Shown one piece after another: positions 45,790 through 55,700 of a stretch of 64,000 nucleotides of DNA. The DNA lies in contig JAUHXC010000006.1 of the NCBI GenBank assembly GCA_030427205.1, positions 124,001 to 188,000 on the forward strand, given 5' to 3'. Positions within the stretch are counted from its first letter, which is position 1, and every line of letters starts with the position of its first letter. The DNA is from a bacterium. Lineage in GTDB: Bacteria > Myxococcota_A > Bradymonadia > UBA7976 > UBA1532. Below the pieces are notes generated by a model. The model was not told the DNA's origin. It was given only the letters and a program-made list of their open reading frames with translations, and made no database searches. The position numbers and the translations under genes are program-made.

Positions 45790-46338
45790 ATGCAACTCGA
45801 GAACAACCGGATCGCGGCGTCGGACCCCCACCGCAGCCGCCAGCGGACCCGTAAGGACTACGCGCCGCCGCTCATCGACGTGCGCGGCCGACGGCGGACG
45901 CGGGCGATCGGGTACACCCTGGGCTTCCTCGCCGCCCTCGGCGCGCTCGCGTCGCTGCTGCTCTACGACGCGCAGACCATCGAGAAACCCGAGACCGGGC
46001 TGGCGACGGCCACCATCGACGACATCACCGATGAGCCGGGGCTCTACGACGGGCGGCGGGTCACGGTGGTCGGCGACAGCGAGGACGGCGACCAGCTCGC
46101 CTTCACCCTGCGCGACGACGACCTGCTGCTGCCCGACGGGCTGCTCGTGGTCAACGACGGCGCGGTGCCCGGTGAAGTGGACGCAGAGCGGTGGCGGGCG
46201 ACCGGGCGCCTCGAGGTCTACGACGGCACGCCGCTGCGCCGGGGCAGCACCGTGGTCGGCGCCGATCTCGAGCTGGGGCAGCCGGTCCTGATCGCGACCC
46301 GGGTCGCGCCGCTGCCGCCGCCCACCATGGGGTGGTGA
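45790..46338 (+). CDS. Single-pass membrane protein with an OB-like domain
   Basis: This 182-residue protein has a basic N-terminal tail (residues 1-45), one membrane helix (AIGYTLGFLAALGALASLLLY) and a 110-residue beta-rich domain with strands such as RRVTVVGDSEDGDQLAFTL. That region resembles an OB-fold; the family is not identified. The ATG at 45790 is chosen because AGGAGG (45779-45784) lies five bases upstream, while the in-frame GTG at 45784 falls within that site. The gene is divergent from the HEAT-repeat gene and convergent with the TRAP-binding protein gene. Confidence 0.65.
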   Translation: MQLENNRIAASDPHRSRQRTRKDYAPPLIDVRGRRRTRAIGYTLGFLAALGALASLLLYDAQTIEKPETGLATATIDDITDEPGLYDGRRVTVVGDSEDGDQLAFTLRDDDLLLPDGLLVVNDGAVPGEVDAERWRATGRLEVYDGTPLRRGSTVVGADLELGQPVLIATRVAPLPPPTMGW

Positions 46339-46350
46339 GCGACCGCCGGA

Positions 46351-47391
46351 CTACTCGTCCTTGCCGTCGGTGAACTTGCCCATGTTGCGATAGGCCTCGA
46401 GGTGCGTCTGCGCCTCGTCCCACGACGCGGGCGGTACATAGGCCCCGCGCAGGTGGTCGCGCATGCCCTCGACCATCGTCACCCACTTGGCCCGCTGGGC
46501 CTTGCTCAGCGGCGAGATCGACAGCCCGCGGGCCTTCATCTCGGCCAGCGACTTGGCCTCGTTGGCCCGCACCTCGGCCCGCAGCTTCTCGCCGGCCTCG
46601 CGGGCGGCGGCGAGCAGCGTCGGCCGCAGGTCGGCGTCGATCTTGTCCCACGTCTTCTTGTCGATGATCAGCCCGCCCACCAGCGGCGACCACGCCAGCC
46701 CCGTCAGGTGCTTGGCGTGCTCGTACCAGCGCAGCATCATCACCGCCTGCGGCGTCGTCGGCACCGCCTCGATGAGCCCCGTCTGCAGCGCGGTCGTGAT
46801 CTCGGTGACCGGCAGCGGCACCGGCTTGAAGCCGCCCGAGCGCCAGACCTCGACCTGCTCCGGGTTGCCGGCGTTGATGAACATCTTCAGCGCGTGGGCC
46901 TCGGCGGGCTCCGAGATGGGGCTCACCGACAAGAAGCGCACCCAGCCCACTTCGGCCCAGGCGAGCACCACGAAGCCCTTGTCGGCGTAGACCTTCTCCA
47001 GCGACGGCTCCATGCGGCTGCGCACGAAGTCGAGCTCCTCGGCGTCGTCGTAGGCCAGCGGGATCTGCAGCGCGTTGATCGCGCGGTCGATCTCGGCGAG
47101 CCCGGTGCTCGTCACCAGCCCGGCGTTGAGCGTGCCCAGGCGGATCTTGCGCACCACCTCGGTCTCGTCGCCGGCCACCCCGCCGGGATAGATCTTCAGC
47201 TTGACCTTGCCGTCGCTCGCTTCGGCCCAGCGGTTGCCGAGCTCTTCGAGGATGCGGTGAAAAGCGGTGCCCTTGGGGGCGACGGTGGCCAGCTTGACCT
47301 TGACCTTGCGCGCCTGCGCTTCGCCGGGCGTGGCGAAGACGGCGAAGCAGAGCACGGCGAGGCCGGCGAGGGCGAGACCGATGCGGCGCAT
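46351..47391 (-). CDS. TRAP transporter solute-binding protein (DctP type)
   Basis: This 346-residue periplasmic binding protein has a signal peptide (IGLALAGLAVLCFAVFATPGEAQA) and the DctP fold. Family markers include VKLATVAPKGTAFHRILEELG, KIYPGGVAGDETEVVRKIRLG and EAVPTTPQAVMML; the conserved carboxylate-binding Arg would lie in the VRFLSV region. It should deliver an organic acid to a DctQ/DctM permease, but no such permease gene lies within the window. The start at 47391 is supported by AAGGAGA. It is divergent from the PLP-enzyme gene by 182 bp. Confidence 0.88.
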   Translation of the reverse strand: MRRIGLALAGLAVLCFAVFATPGEAQARKVKVKLATVAPKGTAFHRILEELGNRWAEASDGKVKLKIYPGGVAGDETEVVRKIRLGTLNAGLVTSTGLAEIDRAINALQIPLAYDDAEELDFVRSRMEPSLEKVYADKGFVVLAWAEVGWVRFLSVSPISEPAEAHALKMFINAGNPEQVEVWRSGGFKPVPLPVTEITTALQTGLIEAVPTTPQAVMMLRWYEHAKHLTGLAWSPLVGGLIIDKKTWDKIDADLRPTLLAAAREAGEKLRAEVRANEAKSLAEMKARGLSISPLSKAQRAKWVTMVEGMRDHLRGAYVPPASWDEAQTHLEAYRNMGKFTDGKDE

Positions 47392-47573
47392 CCCAGTTCT
47401 CCTTTTCGGGTGTCGAACGGACCGCACCCTACACTCTGGCCCCGCTCGATCTCGAAGAGTTTCTGGGGCGGCGGCGTGACGATGGGCGCATACCCCGCGC
47501 GCAGGGCCCGGCGGCGTTGAGACCGACGTCGCGAACAGGCACCATGCGGGGCCCACCCCGGCCCGGAGATCCG

Positions 47574-48764
47574 ATGCGACCGACCGATCCCGACGCGCCC
47601 GCGCCCATCGATCCGGCCGCGCTGCGGGCGCACTACCGGCGCTTCGTGCGCCCCGGGCGCATCCTGCTGACGGGGCACAGCCACCAGGCATGGCCCGACG
47701 TCGCCGAAGCCGGCCTGCGCCGGGCCTTCGCCGACGCGGCGGCGCACGTCGACGGCAAGTGGGCCCGCGCCGCCGAGCGGGCCGCGGTGCTGCAGCGGGC
47801 GGTGGCCCTGCAGCTCGGCCCGCGGGCCCGCCCCGATCAGATCGCCATCGGCCAGAATACCCACGAGCTGGTCACCCGCTTCCTCAGCGCGCTCGACTGG
47901 CGGCGGGGGCGGCACATCGTGACGACCGGCGGCGAGTTCCACAGCATGCGCCGCCAGCTGGTGCGTCTCGCCGAAGAGGGCGTCGAGGTCGAGTGGGTGC
48001 CGACCGAGCCGCGCGCGACCCTCGCCGGGCGTATGGCAGGGGCGGTGCGCGCCGATACGATCGGGCTGCTGGCCTCGACGGTGCTCTTCCGCACGTCGGC
48101 GATCGTGCCCGGCCTCGCCGAAGCCGTCGAAGCCGCCCAGCGGGTCGGCGCGGCGGTGCTGCTCGACGCGTATCACGCCTACAACGTGGTGCCGCAGACC
48201 CTCGAAGCCCTCGGCCCCGACCCGATCTTCGTCGTCGGCGGCGGCTATAAATACGCCCAGTGGGGCGAGGGCTGCTGCTGGATGCGCGTGCCGCCCGACA
48301 GCGCGCATCGGCCGATCTACACCGGCTGGTTCGCCGACTTCGCCGGGCTCGAAGGCAAGCAGGGCGCGCTGGGCTACGGTGAGCGCGGCGCCGACCGCTT
48401 CGCCGGCTCGACCTATGATCCGGCCAGCCACTATCGGGCGGCGGCGGTCATCGACTTCTTCGCCGAGCAGAAGCTGACCATCGAGCGGCTGCGCGCGTGC
48501 TCGATGCGCCAGACGGCGCGTTTGATCGCGGCCTTGCCGCAGCTCGAGCTGGCCAGCCCCGCCGACGCCGACGCGCGCGGCGGGTTCGTCGCCTTCCGCC
48601 ACCCCCGCGCGGTCGAGATGGTCGACCGCCTGCGCGAGAAGGCGATCTACGTCGACGCCCGCGACGACCTGCTGCGCCTGGGGCCGGCGCCGTATCTGAC
48701 CGACGACGAGCTCGACGCCGGCGCCGCCGCGGTCGCCGCCGTCGCCCAGGAGTTTCAGCGATGA
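47574..48764 (+). CDS. PLP-dependent kynureninase/aminotransferase class V-like enzyme
   Basis: This 396-residue fold-type I PLP enzyme shows the internal-aldimine Lys in GGGYKYAQWGEG (about residue 224) and the pyridine-binding Asp in LLDAYHAYNVVP (about 202). Aromatic residues precede these, as in kynureninase-like proteins. Kynureninase activity (cleaving kynurenine to anthranilate) is one candidate; a desulfurase or another class V reaction is also possible. The ATG at 47574 has CGGAG upstream; an in-frame ATG lies at 47544. Its stop overlaps the start of the TetR gene (ATGA), so the pair is translationally coupled. Confidence 0.8.
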   Translation: MRPTDPDAPAPIDPAALRAHYRRFVRPGRILLTGHSHQAWPDVAEAGLRRAFADAAAHVDGKWARAAERAAVLQRAVALQLGPRARPDQIAIGQNTHELVTRFLSALDWRRGRHIVTTGGEFHSMRRQLVRLAEEGVEVEWVPTEPRATLAGRMAGAVRADTIGLLASTVLFRTSAIVPGLAEAVEAAQRVGAAVLLDAYHAYNVVPQTLEALGPDPIFVVGGGYKYAQWGEGCCWMRVPPDSAHRPIYTGWFADFAGLEGKQGALGYGERGADRFAGSTYDPASHYRAAAVIDFFAEQKLTIERLRACSMRQTARLIAALPQLELASPADADARGGFVAFRHPRAVEMVDRLREKAIYVDARDDLLRLGPAPYLTDDELDAGAAAVAAVAQEFQR

Positions 48765-49417
48765 GTCGAAAGCGCGGCGAGCGCAAGCGCGAGGAGCTGC
48801 GGCGGGCGGCCTATCAGTGCTTCCGGGAGAAGGGCTATCACGGCACCACCGTCGAGGCGATCTGCTCGGCGACGAGCACGTCGAAGGGCAGCTTCTACTG
48901 GCACTACGACAGCAAGCAGGCGATTTTCATCGACGTGCTCGAGACCTGGACCCGCACGGTCATGGACGAGCTCTACGAGCAGTTCGAAGAGGCCGTCGGC
49001 TCGGACGACTACGTCGCCTCGATCACCGCCGCGCTCGCCCGGGAGAGCCGCCGCGGGCGGCACATGGTGCCCCTGTGGAGCGAGTTCGTCTCGCTGTCGC
49101 ACCGCGAGCCCGAGATCCGCGAGGCGGTGGCCAAGTTCCACCACCGGGCGCGCATCGCCATCGCCTCGATCCTGCGCCCGACCGTCGGCCCGGCGATGAG
49201 CGAAGAAGAGCTGCAGGCCATGGGCGCCACCGCGTTCGGCGCCTATCTCGGGCTGATGATGCAGCACGTCGTCGAGCCCGAGCAGGCCAATACCCCCGAG
49301 ACGGTGGGCCCCTTCCTGACCATGCTCGGCCGGATCATCAAGGCCGTCCCCGACGCGGCCATCGCCGCCGCCCGCCGCCGGCGGGACGCCGCGCCGACCC
49401 CCGAGAGCGGGAACTAG
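48761..49417 (+). CDS. TetR-family regulator upstream of the FAS operon
   Basis: This 218-residue regulator has an N-terminal TetR HTH (residues 9-58: REELRRAAYQCFREKGYHGTTVEAICSATSTSKGSFYWHYDSKQAIF). A helical ligand domain follows. Its start overlaps the PLP-enzyme stop by ATGA. The next gene, 342 bp downstream in the same direction, is the type I FAS. In mycobacteria the FAS-I gene is controlled by the TetR-type regulator FasR with acyl-CoA as effector. A similar role here is an inference from position and family; control of its own operon with the PLP enzyme is the alternative. Confidence 0.9.
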   Translation: MSRKRGERKREELRRAAYQCFREKGYHGTTVEAICSATSTSKGSFYWHYDSKQAIFIDVLETWTRTVMDELYEQFEEAVGSDDYVASITAALARESRRGRHMVPLWSEFVSLSHREPEIREAVAKFHHRARIAIASILRPTVGPAMSEEELQAMGATAFGAYLGLMMQHVVEPEQANTPETVGPFLTMLGRIIKAVPDAAIAAARRRRDAAPTPESGN

Positions 49418-49438
49418 ACCCGCTGGTCCGGCGGGTCT
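49416..49438 (+). terminator. Hairpin at the TetR stop codon
   Basis: AGACCCGC (49416-49423) and GCGGGTCT (49431-49438) form a perfect 8-bp stem with a 7-base loop, starting within the TAG stop. A GC-rich stretch, then CTGTTTCTG, follows; there is no clean T-run. It could end the PLP/TetR transcript or attenuate read-through into the FAS operon. Confidence 0.45.
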
Positions 49439-49758
49439 CGCCGCGCTCTGTTTCTGCCCGTCACGCCCCACTCGCCGCGTGCCCCAGGCTGACCGCCCGC
49501 CCACGCTTGCCGCCGTTGACGTCGGTGAGTGATTCGGTGTCTTTGTTGTAAGTCATTGCTGTGTATTGGTTTTATTGTGGTCGGCCTCCGCCGGGCCCTC
49601 CGCTGACCATTTGGCCAGACTCCCGGTGAGAGGGGACTTACGCAGTGCGTCGGCGAGGTGTCACTTGACAGCGATCGGGCCCCCACGGCTTCATGCGCGC
49701 CTCGAACTAGACCGGTGAGTCTATGGCCGGGCTACACCCGGGCCGAAAGGAGCGCGCG
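49439..49758 (+). promoter_or_regulatory. 320-bp regulatory region of the FAS-AcpS-ACC operon
   Basis: This gap holds no gene and includes the most AT-rich stretch near here (49541-49580, ending in TATTGGTTTTATTGTGG). A perfect TTGACA sits at 49665-49670 with only a weak -10 about 18 bp later (CTTCAT). The pseudo-palindrome CTGACCATTTGGCCAG lies at 49603-49618. The ribosome binding site AAAGGAG is at 49746-49752. The promoter is probably within 49510-49700, but no single -35/-10 pair is convincing. Confidence 0.45.
49603..49618. promoter_or_regulatory. Candidate TetR operator ahead of FAS
   Basis: CTGACC-ATTT-GGCCAG is a 6-bp inverted repeat with one mismatch and a 4-base centre, placed 141 bp before the FAS ATG and just downstream of the AT-rich segment. 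Size and symmetry suit a TetR dimer; binding is untested. Confidence 0.35.
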
Positions 49759-52700
49759 ATGGAGTCCGGAGAGCACATGCGGTCGGAGCACGGTGACGGC
49801 TCGCCGATGGGTGTGGTGGTGTCCGGGGCGTTCATCGACCGCCTCGGCCCCGAACTGCCGGCGGCGATCACCTTCGCCGGGCAGGGGGCCGACGCCCTCG
49901 GGCCGCTCGCCGCGCTGATCGACGCCCTGCCCGAGCTGCGCGCCTTGATCCGCCCGGCGTGCGAGGCGCTGCGCGCGCTGGCCCGGACCCGCCCGTTCCG
50001 CTGGAGCGGCCGGGTCGAGGCCGGCTGCGACCCGCTGGGCTGGATCGACGATCCCGCCAGCCGCCCGCCGCAGGCCTATCTCACGTCGACCATCATCTCC
50101 CAGCCGCTGATCCTGCTCGCGCAGGCCGCGCGCTACGAGGCGGCCCGCCGCCGCGGGCTCGGCGCGCTGCTCGAGCGGGGCGGCGTCGTCGCGCTGACCG
50201 GCCACTCGCAGGGGGTGATGCCGGCGATCCTCGTCAGCGAAGGCCGCGGCATCATCCGCCCCGAGCGGCTGGCCGACTTCGCCCGCTACATGCTGTGGCA
50301 GGGGCTGCACATGGCCGAGTCGGCGCCCGACGCAGTGCCCGAGAGCGCCGGCGAGAGCGCCGGCGAGAGCGCCGACGCGTCCGCGGAGGGCCCGCGCGGC
50401 CCGATGGCGGCCATCGCCGGCTTCTCACTGGACCAGCTGGTCGGTTTCTGCGACGCCCTGGGCGCCGACTCTGCGCCGGCCGACCGCCCGCACATCACCC
50501 TGCACAACGGGCGCACCCGCTTCGTGGTCAGCGGGCGGCCGGCGGTGCTCAACGGCCTGCGCGGCCTCATCGAGGCCCGGATGGCCCGGCTCGGCGCGGC
50601 CCAGAAGCCGCGCTTCACCTGGGAGTGGCTGATGGTCGGCGGGCCCTTCCACTCGCCGCTGATGCGCGCCGGGCAGGCGGCGATGCGCGAGACGGTGCGG
50701 CGCGAGGGCCTGCGCTTCGACGCCCGGCGGCTGAAGTGGCCGGTGCTCGATCCCGCCGACGGGCGCCGGCTCGATACGGTCGACGACCTCACCGAGGCGC
50801 TGATCGCGACCCAGTTCATGCGCCCGGTGCGCTGGTCGGCGGTGGTCGACGCGCTCGTCGACGATCACGGCGCGACGGCGATCCTCGACTGCGGGCCGGG
50901 GGACGGCGTCGCCCGGCTGACCCGCGGCATCCTGCGCGGCGCGGGCGTGCCGGCGCTCGCCCTCGATACGCCGGCCGATCAGCGCAGCCTGTTCACCGTC
51001 GGCGCGATCGTAGACCGGGGAGTCCAGTGGCAGGCGTTCCGCCCGACGGTGGCCCGCCTGCCCGACGGCCGCGCGGTGGTCGACAACCGCTATACCCGGC
51101 TGACCGGGCACTCGCCGATCATCCTGCCCGGCATGACCCCGACCACCGTCGACGTGCCCATCGTCGCCGCCGCGGCCAACGCCGGCTTCACCGCCGAGCT
51201 CGCCGGCGGCGGACAGGTGACCGCCGCGGTGCTCGAGCGGCGCCTCGACGAGCTGGCCGCGGCCCTCGAGCCGGGGGTCTGCGCCACGTTCAACGCGCTC
51301 TATCTCGACCGCTACCTGTGGGACCTGCACCTCGGCGGGCAGGGCCGGGTCTTCGAGGCCGCCCGCCGCGGCGCGCCGCTGTGCGGGGTCACCATCAGCG
51401 CCGGCATCCCGCCGCTCGACGAGGCGGTGGCGCTGCTCGACCGCCTCGAATCGGTCGGGCTGTGGCTCAACGCCTTCAAGCCGGGCACCGCGGCCCAGGT
51501 CGATCAGGTGCTGAAGATCGCCGCCGCCCGCCCCGCCCGCCCGCTCTTCGTGCACCTCGAAGGCGGCAAGGCCGGCGGACACCACTCGTGGACCGATCTC
51601 GACCCGCTGCTGCTCGCCACCTGGCACCGCATCCGCGCGGTGCCCAACGCCGTGCTCTGCGTCGGCGGCGGGGTGGGGGACGAGGCCCGCTGCGCGGCGC
51701 TGCTGACCGGCGAATGGGCGAAGGCCTACGGCCAGCGGCCGATGCCGGTCGACGCGGTCTTCCTCGGCACGGTGACCATGGCCTGCGCCGAGGCCACCGC
51801 CTCGCCGGCGGTCAAGGCGGCGCTGGTCGGCGCGGCGGGCACGCCCGAGTGGGTCGCCACCGGCGAGGTCGCCGGGGCCATCACCAGCGGGCGCAGCGGG
51901 CTCGACGCCGACATCCACTACCTCGAGAACGCCGCCGCGCGCTGCGGGCGCCTGCTCGACGCGGTCGCCGGCGACGCCGATGCGGTCGCCGCCCGACGGG
52001 GCGAGATCATCGCCGCGCTGAACGCCACCGCCCGGCCCTACTTCGGCGACATCCAGTCGATGACCTGGCTCGAGGCGCTCGCTCGGCTGGTCGAGCTGAC
52101 CGCCATCGGCCGCGGCGGGCCCTATGAAGACGGCGCCTTCCCCGATCGCTCGTGGCGCCAGCGGGTGGCCGACTTCGCCCGCATGGCCGAGGCCCGCTTG
52201 GCGGGCGTGCGCGGAGCGCCGGCTGCGAGCGTGGTCGACGACGCCGCCCTCGACGACCCGCGGGCCTTCGTGACCGCCTTCGCCGAGAGCTGGCCCGAGG
52301 CCGCCGAGGTCACGGTGCACCCGGCCGACGCGCGGGCGTTCGTCGGCCGCATCTGCGCCCGCCCGGGCAAGCCGGTGAACTTCGTGCCCGTCATCGACGC
52401 CGACGTGCGCCGCTGGTACAAGGCCGACTCGCTGTGGGCCGCCCAGGACGACCGCTTCGACGCCGAGCAGGTGCTCGTCATCCCCGGCCCGGCGGCCGTC
52501 GCCGGCATCCGCGCCGCCGACGAGCCGGTCGCCGCGGTGCTCGCCCGCTTCGAGGCGGCCACCGTCGACGCGCTCGTCGCCGATGGGGCCGAGCCCGCCC
52601 CGCGCCCGCGCCGCTTCGGCGAGACTCCGCCGCAGCCGGCCCCCGCCGTCTCCACCGCCGTCGCCCATCGCGGAGACGCCGACGATCGCCGCCGCTTCGC

Positions 52701-55700
52701 CGCGGTGGCCCGGATCGCCGGCCCCCGCCTGCACGCGGCGCTGGCTCCGCGCATCGCCCGCGGCCGACGCCTGATCGACAACCCGCTCGCCGCCGCCTGC
52801 GCGGCGATCCCCGGCGCGTCGCTGACCTTCGAGCAGCGCGAGGACGCCCCCGATCGGCTGATCTGGTCCGACCCGGCCAGCGGCGACGGGGTCGAGATCC
52901 GCGACCTGGTCGATACCTTCGAAGCGGTCATCACCGGCGCCGACATCGACGCCCGGGCGCCCGCGGTGCGGCTGCGGTTCAAGCATGGCTCGATGCACGG
53001 GCGGCCCACGCCGGTGCTCGACCCCGTCGCCGATCGGCGCGCGGTGCGCGACTGCTACACCGAGGCCCTGTTCGACAGGCCGCTCGCTCCCCAGCCGCTC
53101 TTCGCCGAGGCGCGGGCCACCGTCGAGCTCGATCCGGCCCGCATCGCGGCCTACGCCCGGCTGACCGACCACCCGGCGGCCGACGTGCCCGCCTGCTTCG
53201 CCTTCTCGGCGATCTGGCGCGCGCTCTTCGAGACCCTGGCCGCCGACGACATCGCCGCGGGTCTGCTGCGGCTGGTGCACCTCGATCAGACCATCGAGCC
53301 CGGCGCGGGCTGGCCGCTCCTGGCCGGCGAGGCGCTGTCGACCCGGGCGCGCATCGTCGAGCTCGAGCAGACGCGCAGCGGGCTGGTCGTGCGGGTCGAG
53401 GCGCACATCGAGCGCGGCGCGGTCTGCTGCGCGACGCTGCTCGGCGGCTTCTTCATCCGCGGCGGCCGGGCGCCCGACGGCCTGCGCCGCGTCCGCAGCG
53501 GGCAGCGCCGGGTCGCCGTCGATCTGGTCGACGCCGCCGCCGTCGGGTTCGCCGTCGAGTCGGGCGTCGTCGACTTCGACGTGCCGCCGGCCATCGGCGA
53601 TCGGCTGACCCTCGACGTGCAGCAGGTCGAGCACCGCGCCGAGAAGCGGACTTTCTCGGCCCAGGGGGTCGTGCGCCGCGGCGATACCCCGATCGGCCGG
53701 GTCTGCATCAGCGAGGCCGGGGCCCCCGCGCCGGATCGCGCCCACCCGCTCGACGCCTGGATCGACGCCCTCGGCGGGCCCGTCGATCGGGCGATGACGG
53801 CCACCGCGCCGCGCACCCTGGCCCGCGTCGAGGTCAGCGCGCCCCGCGAGCTGACGACGTTCGCCGAGGTGGGCCTCGACCACAACCCGATCCACCGCAG
53901 CCCGGCCTTCGCCCGGCTGGCCGGCTTCGACGGGCCCATCGTGCACGGCATGTGGACCACCGCCCGGCTGCACGGCTTCGTGGTGCGCGCGGTGGCCGGC
54001 GGCGACGCGTCGCGTATCGGCGACTGGCGGGTGCAGTTCCTGGCCCCGGTCGCGCCCGGCGCGACGCTCGAGCTGAAGGCCACCCGCGTCGGTCTGCGCG
54101 ACGGCGCGCGCATCGTCGAGGCCACCGCCGCCGTCGACGGGGTGATCGCCGCCCGCGCCCGGACCACCATCCGCGCCCCGCGCACGGCTTATGTCTTCCC
54201 CGGGCAGGGCATCCAGCGGGCGGGCATGGGCATGGCCGACTACGCCGCCAGCCCCGCCGCCCGCGCGGTCTGGGATCGGGCCGACGCGGTCACCCGGGCG
54301 AAGCTGGGCTTCTCGATCCTGCGGGTGGTGCGCGAGAACCCGCGCGCGCTCATCGTCGACGGCGAGCGGCTGACCCACCCCGAGGGCGTGCTGCACCTCA
54401 CCCGCTTCACCCAGCCGGCGATGGCCGTGCTGGCGATGGCCCAGATGGCCCGGCTGCGCGAGGCGGGGGCCGCGGTGCCCGACGCCATGACCGCTGGCCA
54501 CAGCGTCGGCGAGTACAACGCGCTGTCGGCGGTGGTCGAGGTGCTGCCCCTCGAGAGCGTCGTCGAGATCGTCTACCAGCGCGGCTGCGTCATGCACCGC
54601 TTCGTGCCCCGCGATGCCCAAGGCCGCAGCGCCTACCGCATGGGCGTCATCCGGCCGCATCACGCCGGCATCGACCACGCCGCCGCCGAGGCGCTGGTCG
54701 AAAAGGTCGGGGCCGAGACCGGCGCGTTCGTGCAGATCGTCAACTACAACGTGCGCGGCCGGCAGTACGCCGTCACCGGCGAGCACGCCGCGCTCGACCG
54801 ACTGGCGGCCGAGCTGATGGCCCTGCGCCGCCCGGGCGGCAAGGCGCCCTACGTCGAGGTGCCGGGGGTCGACGTGCCCTTCCACTCGGCGGTGCTGCGC
54901 GCCGGCGTCGACGCCTTCCGCCAGACGCTGCAGACCTGCCTGCCCGAGACCTTCGCGCCCGAGCGGCTGGTGGGGCGCTACGTGCCCAACCTCGTCGCCC
55001 GGGCCTTCTCGCTCGAGCGGCCCTTCGTCGAGGCCATCGCCGCCGCCTGCGACTCGCCGGTGATCGCCGACGTGCTCGCCGACTTCGAGGCCCGCGCCGC
55101 GCAGCCCGCCGCCTTGGCCCGCACGCTGCTCGTCGAGCTGCTCGCCTACCAGTTCGCCAGCCCCGTGCGCTGGATCGAGACCCAGGATCTGCTGCTCGCG
55201 CCCGGCGGGGTCGAGCGGGTGATCGAGGTGGGCGTCGGCTATCAGCCGACGGTGAGCAACATGTTCCGCCAGACCGCCGCGGGCCTCGGCCGGCGCGGGG
55301 TCGAGGTGCTCAACATCGAGGCCGACGGCGAGGCGGTCTTCGCCCGCGACGTCGACCCCGAGCCCGCCGCGGCGCCCGTCGAGACGCAGAACGTGCCGGA
55401 GACGGTCGAACCCCCCGTCGCCAATGCCCCCCACGCCGCGCCGGCGGCCCCCAGCGGGCCGATCGCCCATGAACCCATCGCCGATGTACCGGTCTCGGTG
55501 GCCGACGCGCTGGGCACCCTCCTGGCGCTGCAGGGGCGTATCCGGCCCGAGCAGCTCGACGACGGCGAGACCCTCGACGGGCTCTTCGAAGGCGTCTCGT
55601 CGCGGCGCAACCAGGCGCTGCTCGACCTGAGCGCCGAGTTCGAACCGGGCACGCTCGACGCGGCCCACGACATGCCGCTCGCGAAGCTCGCCGACACCCT

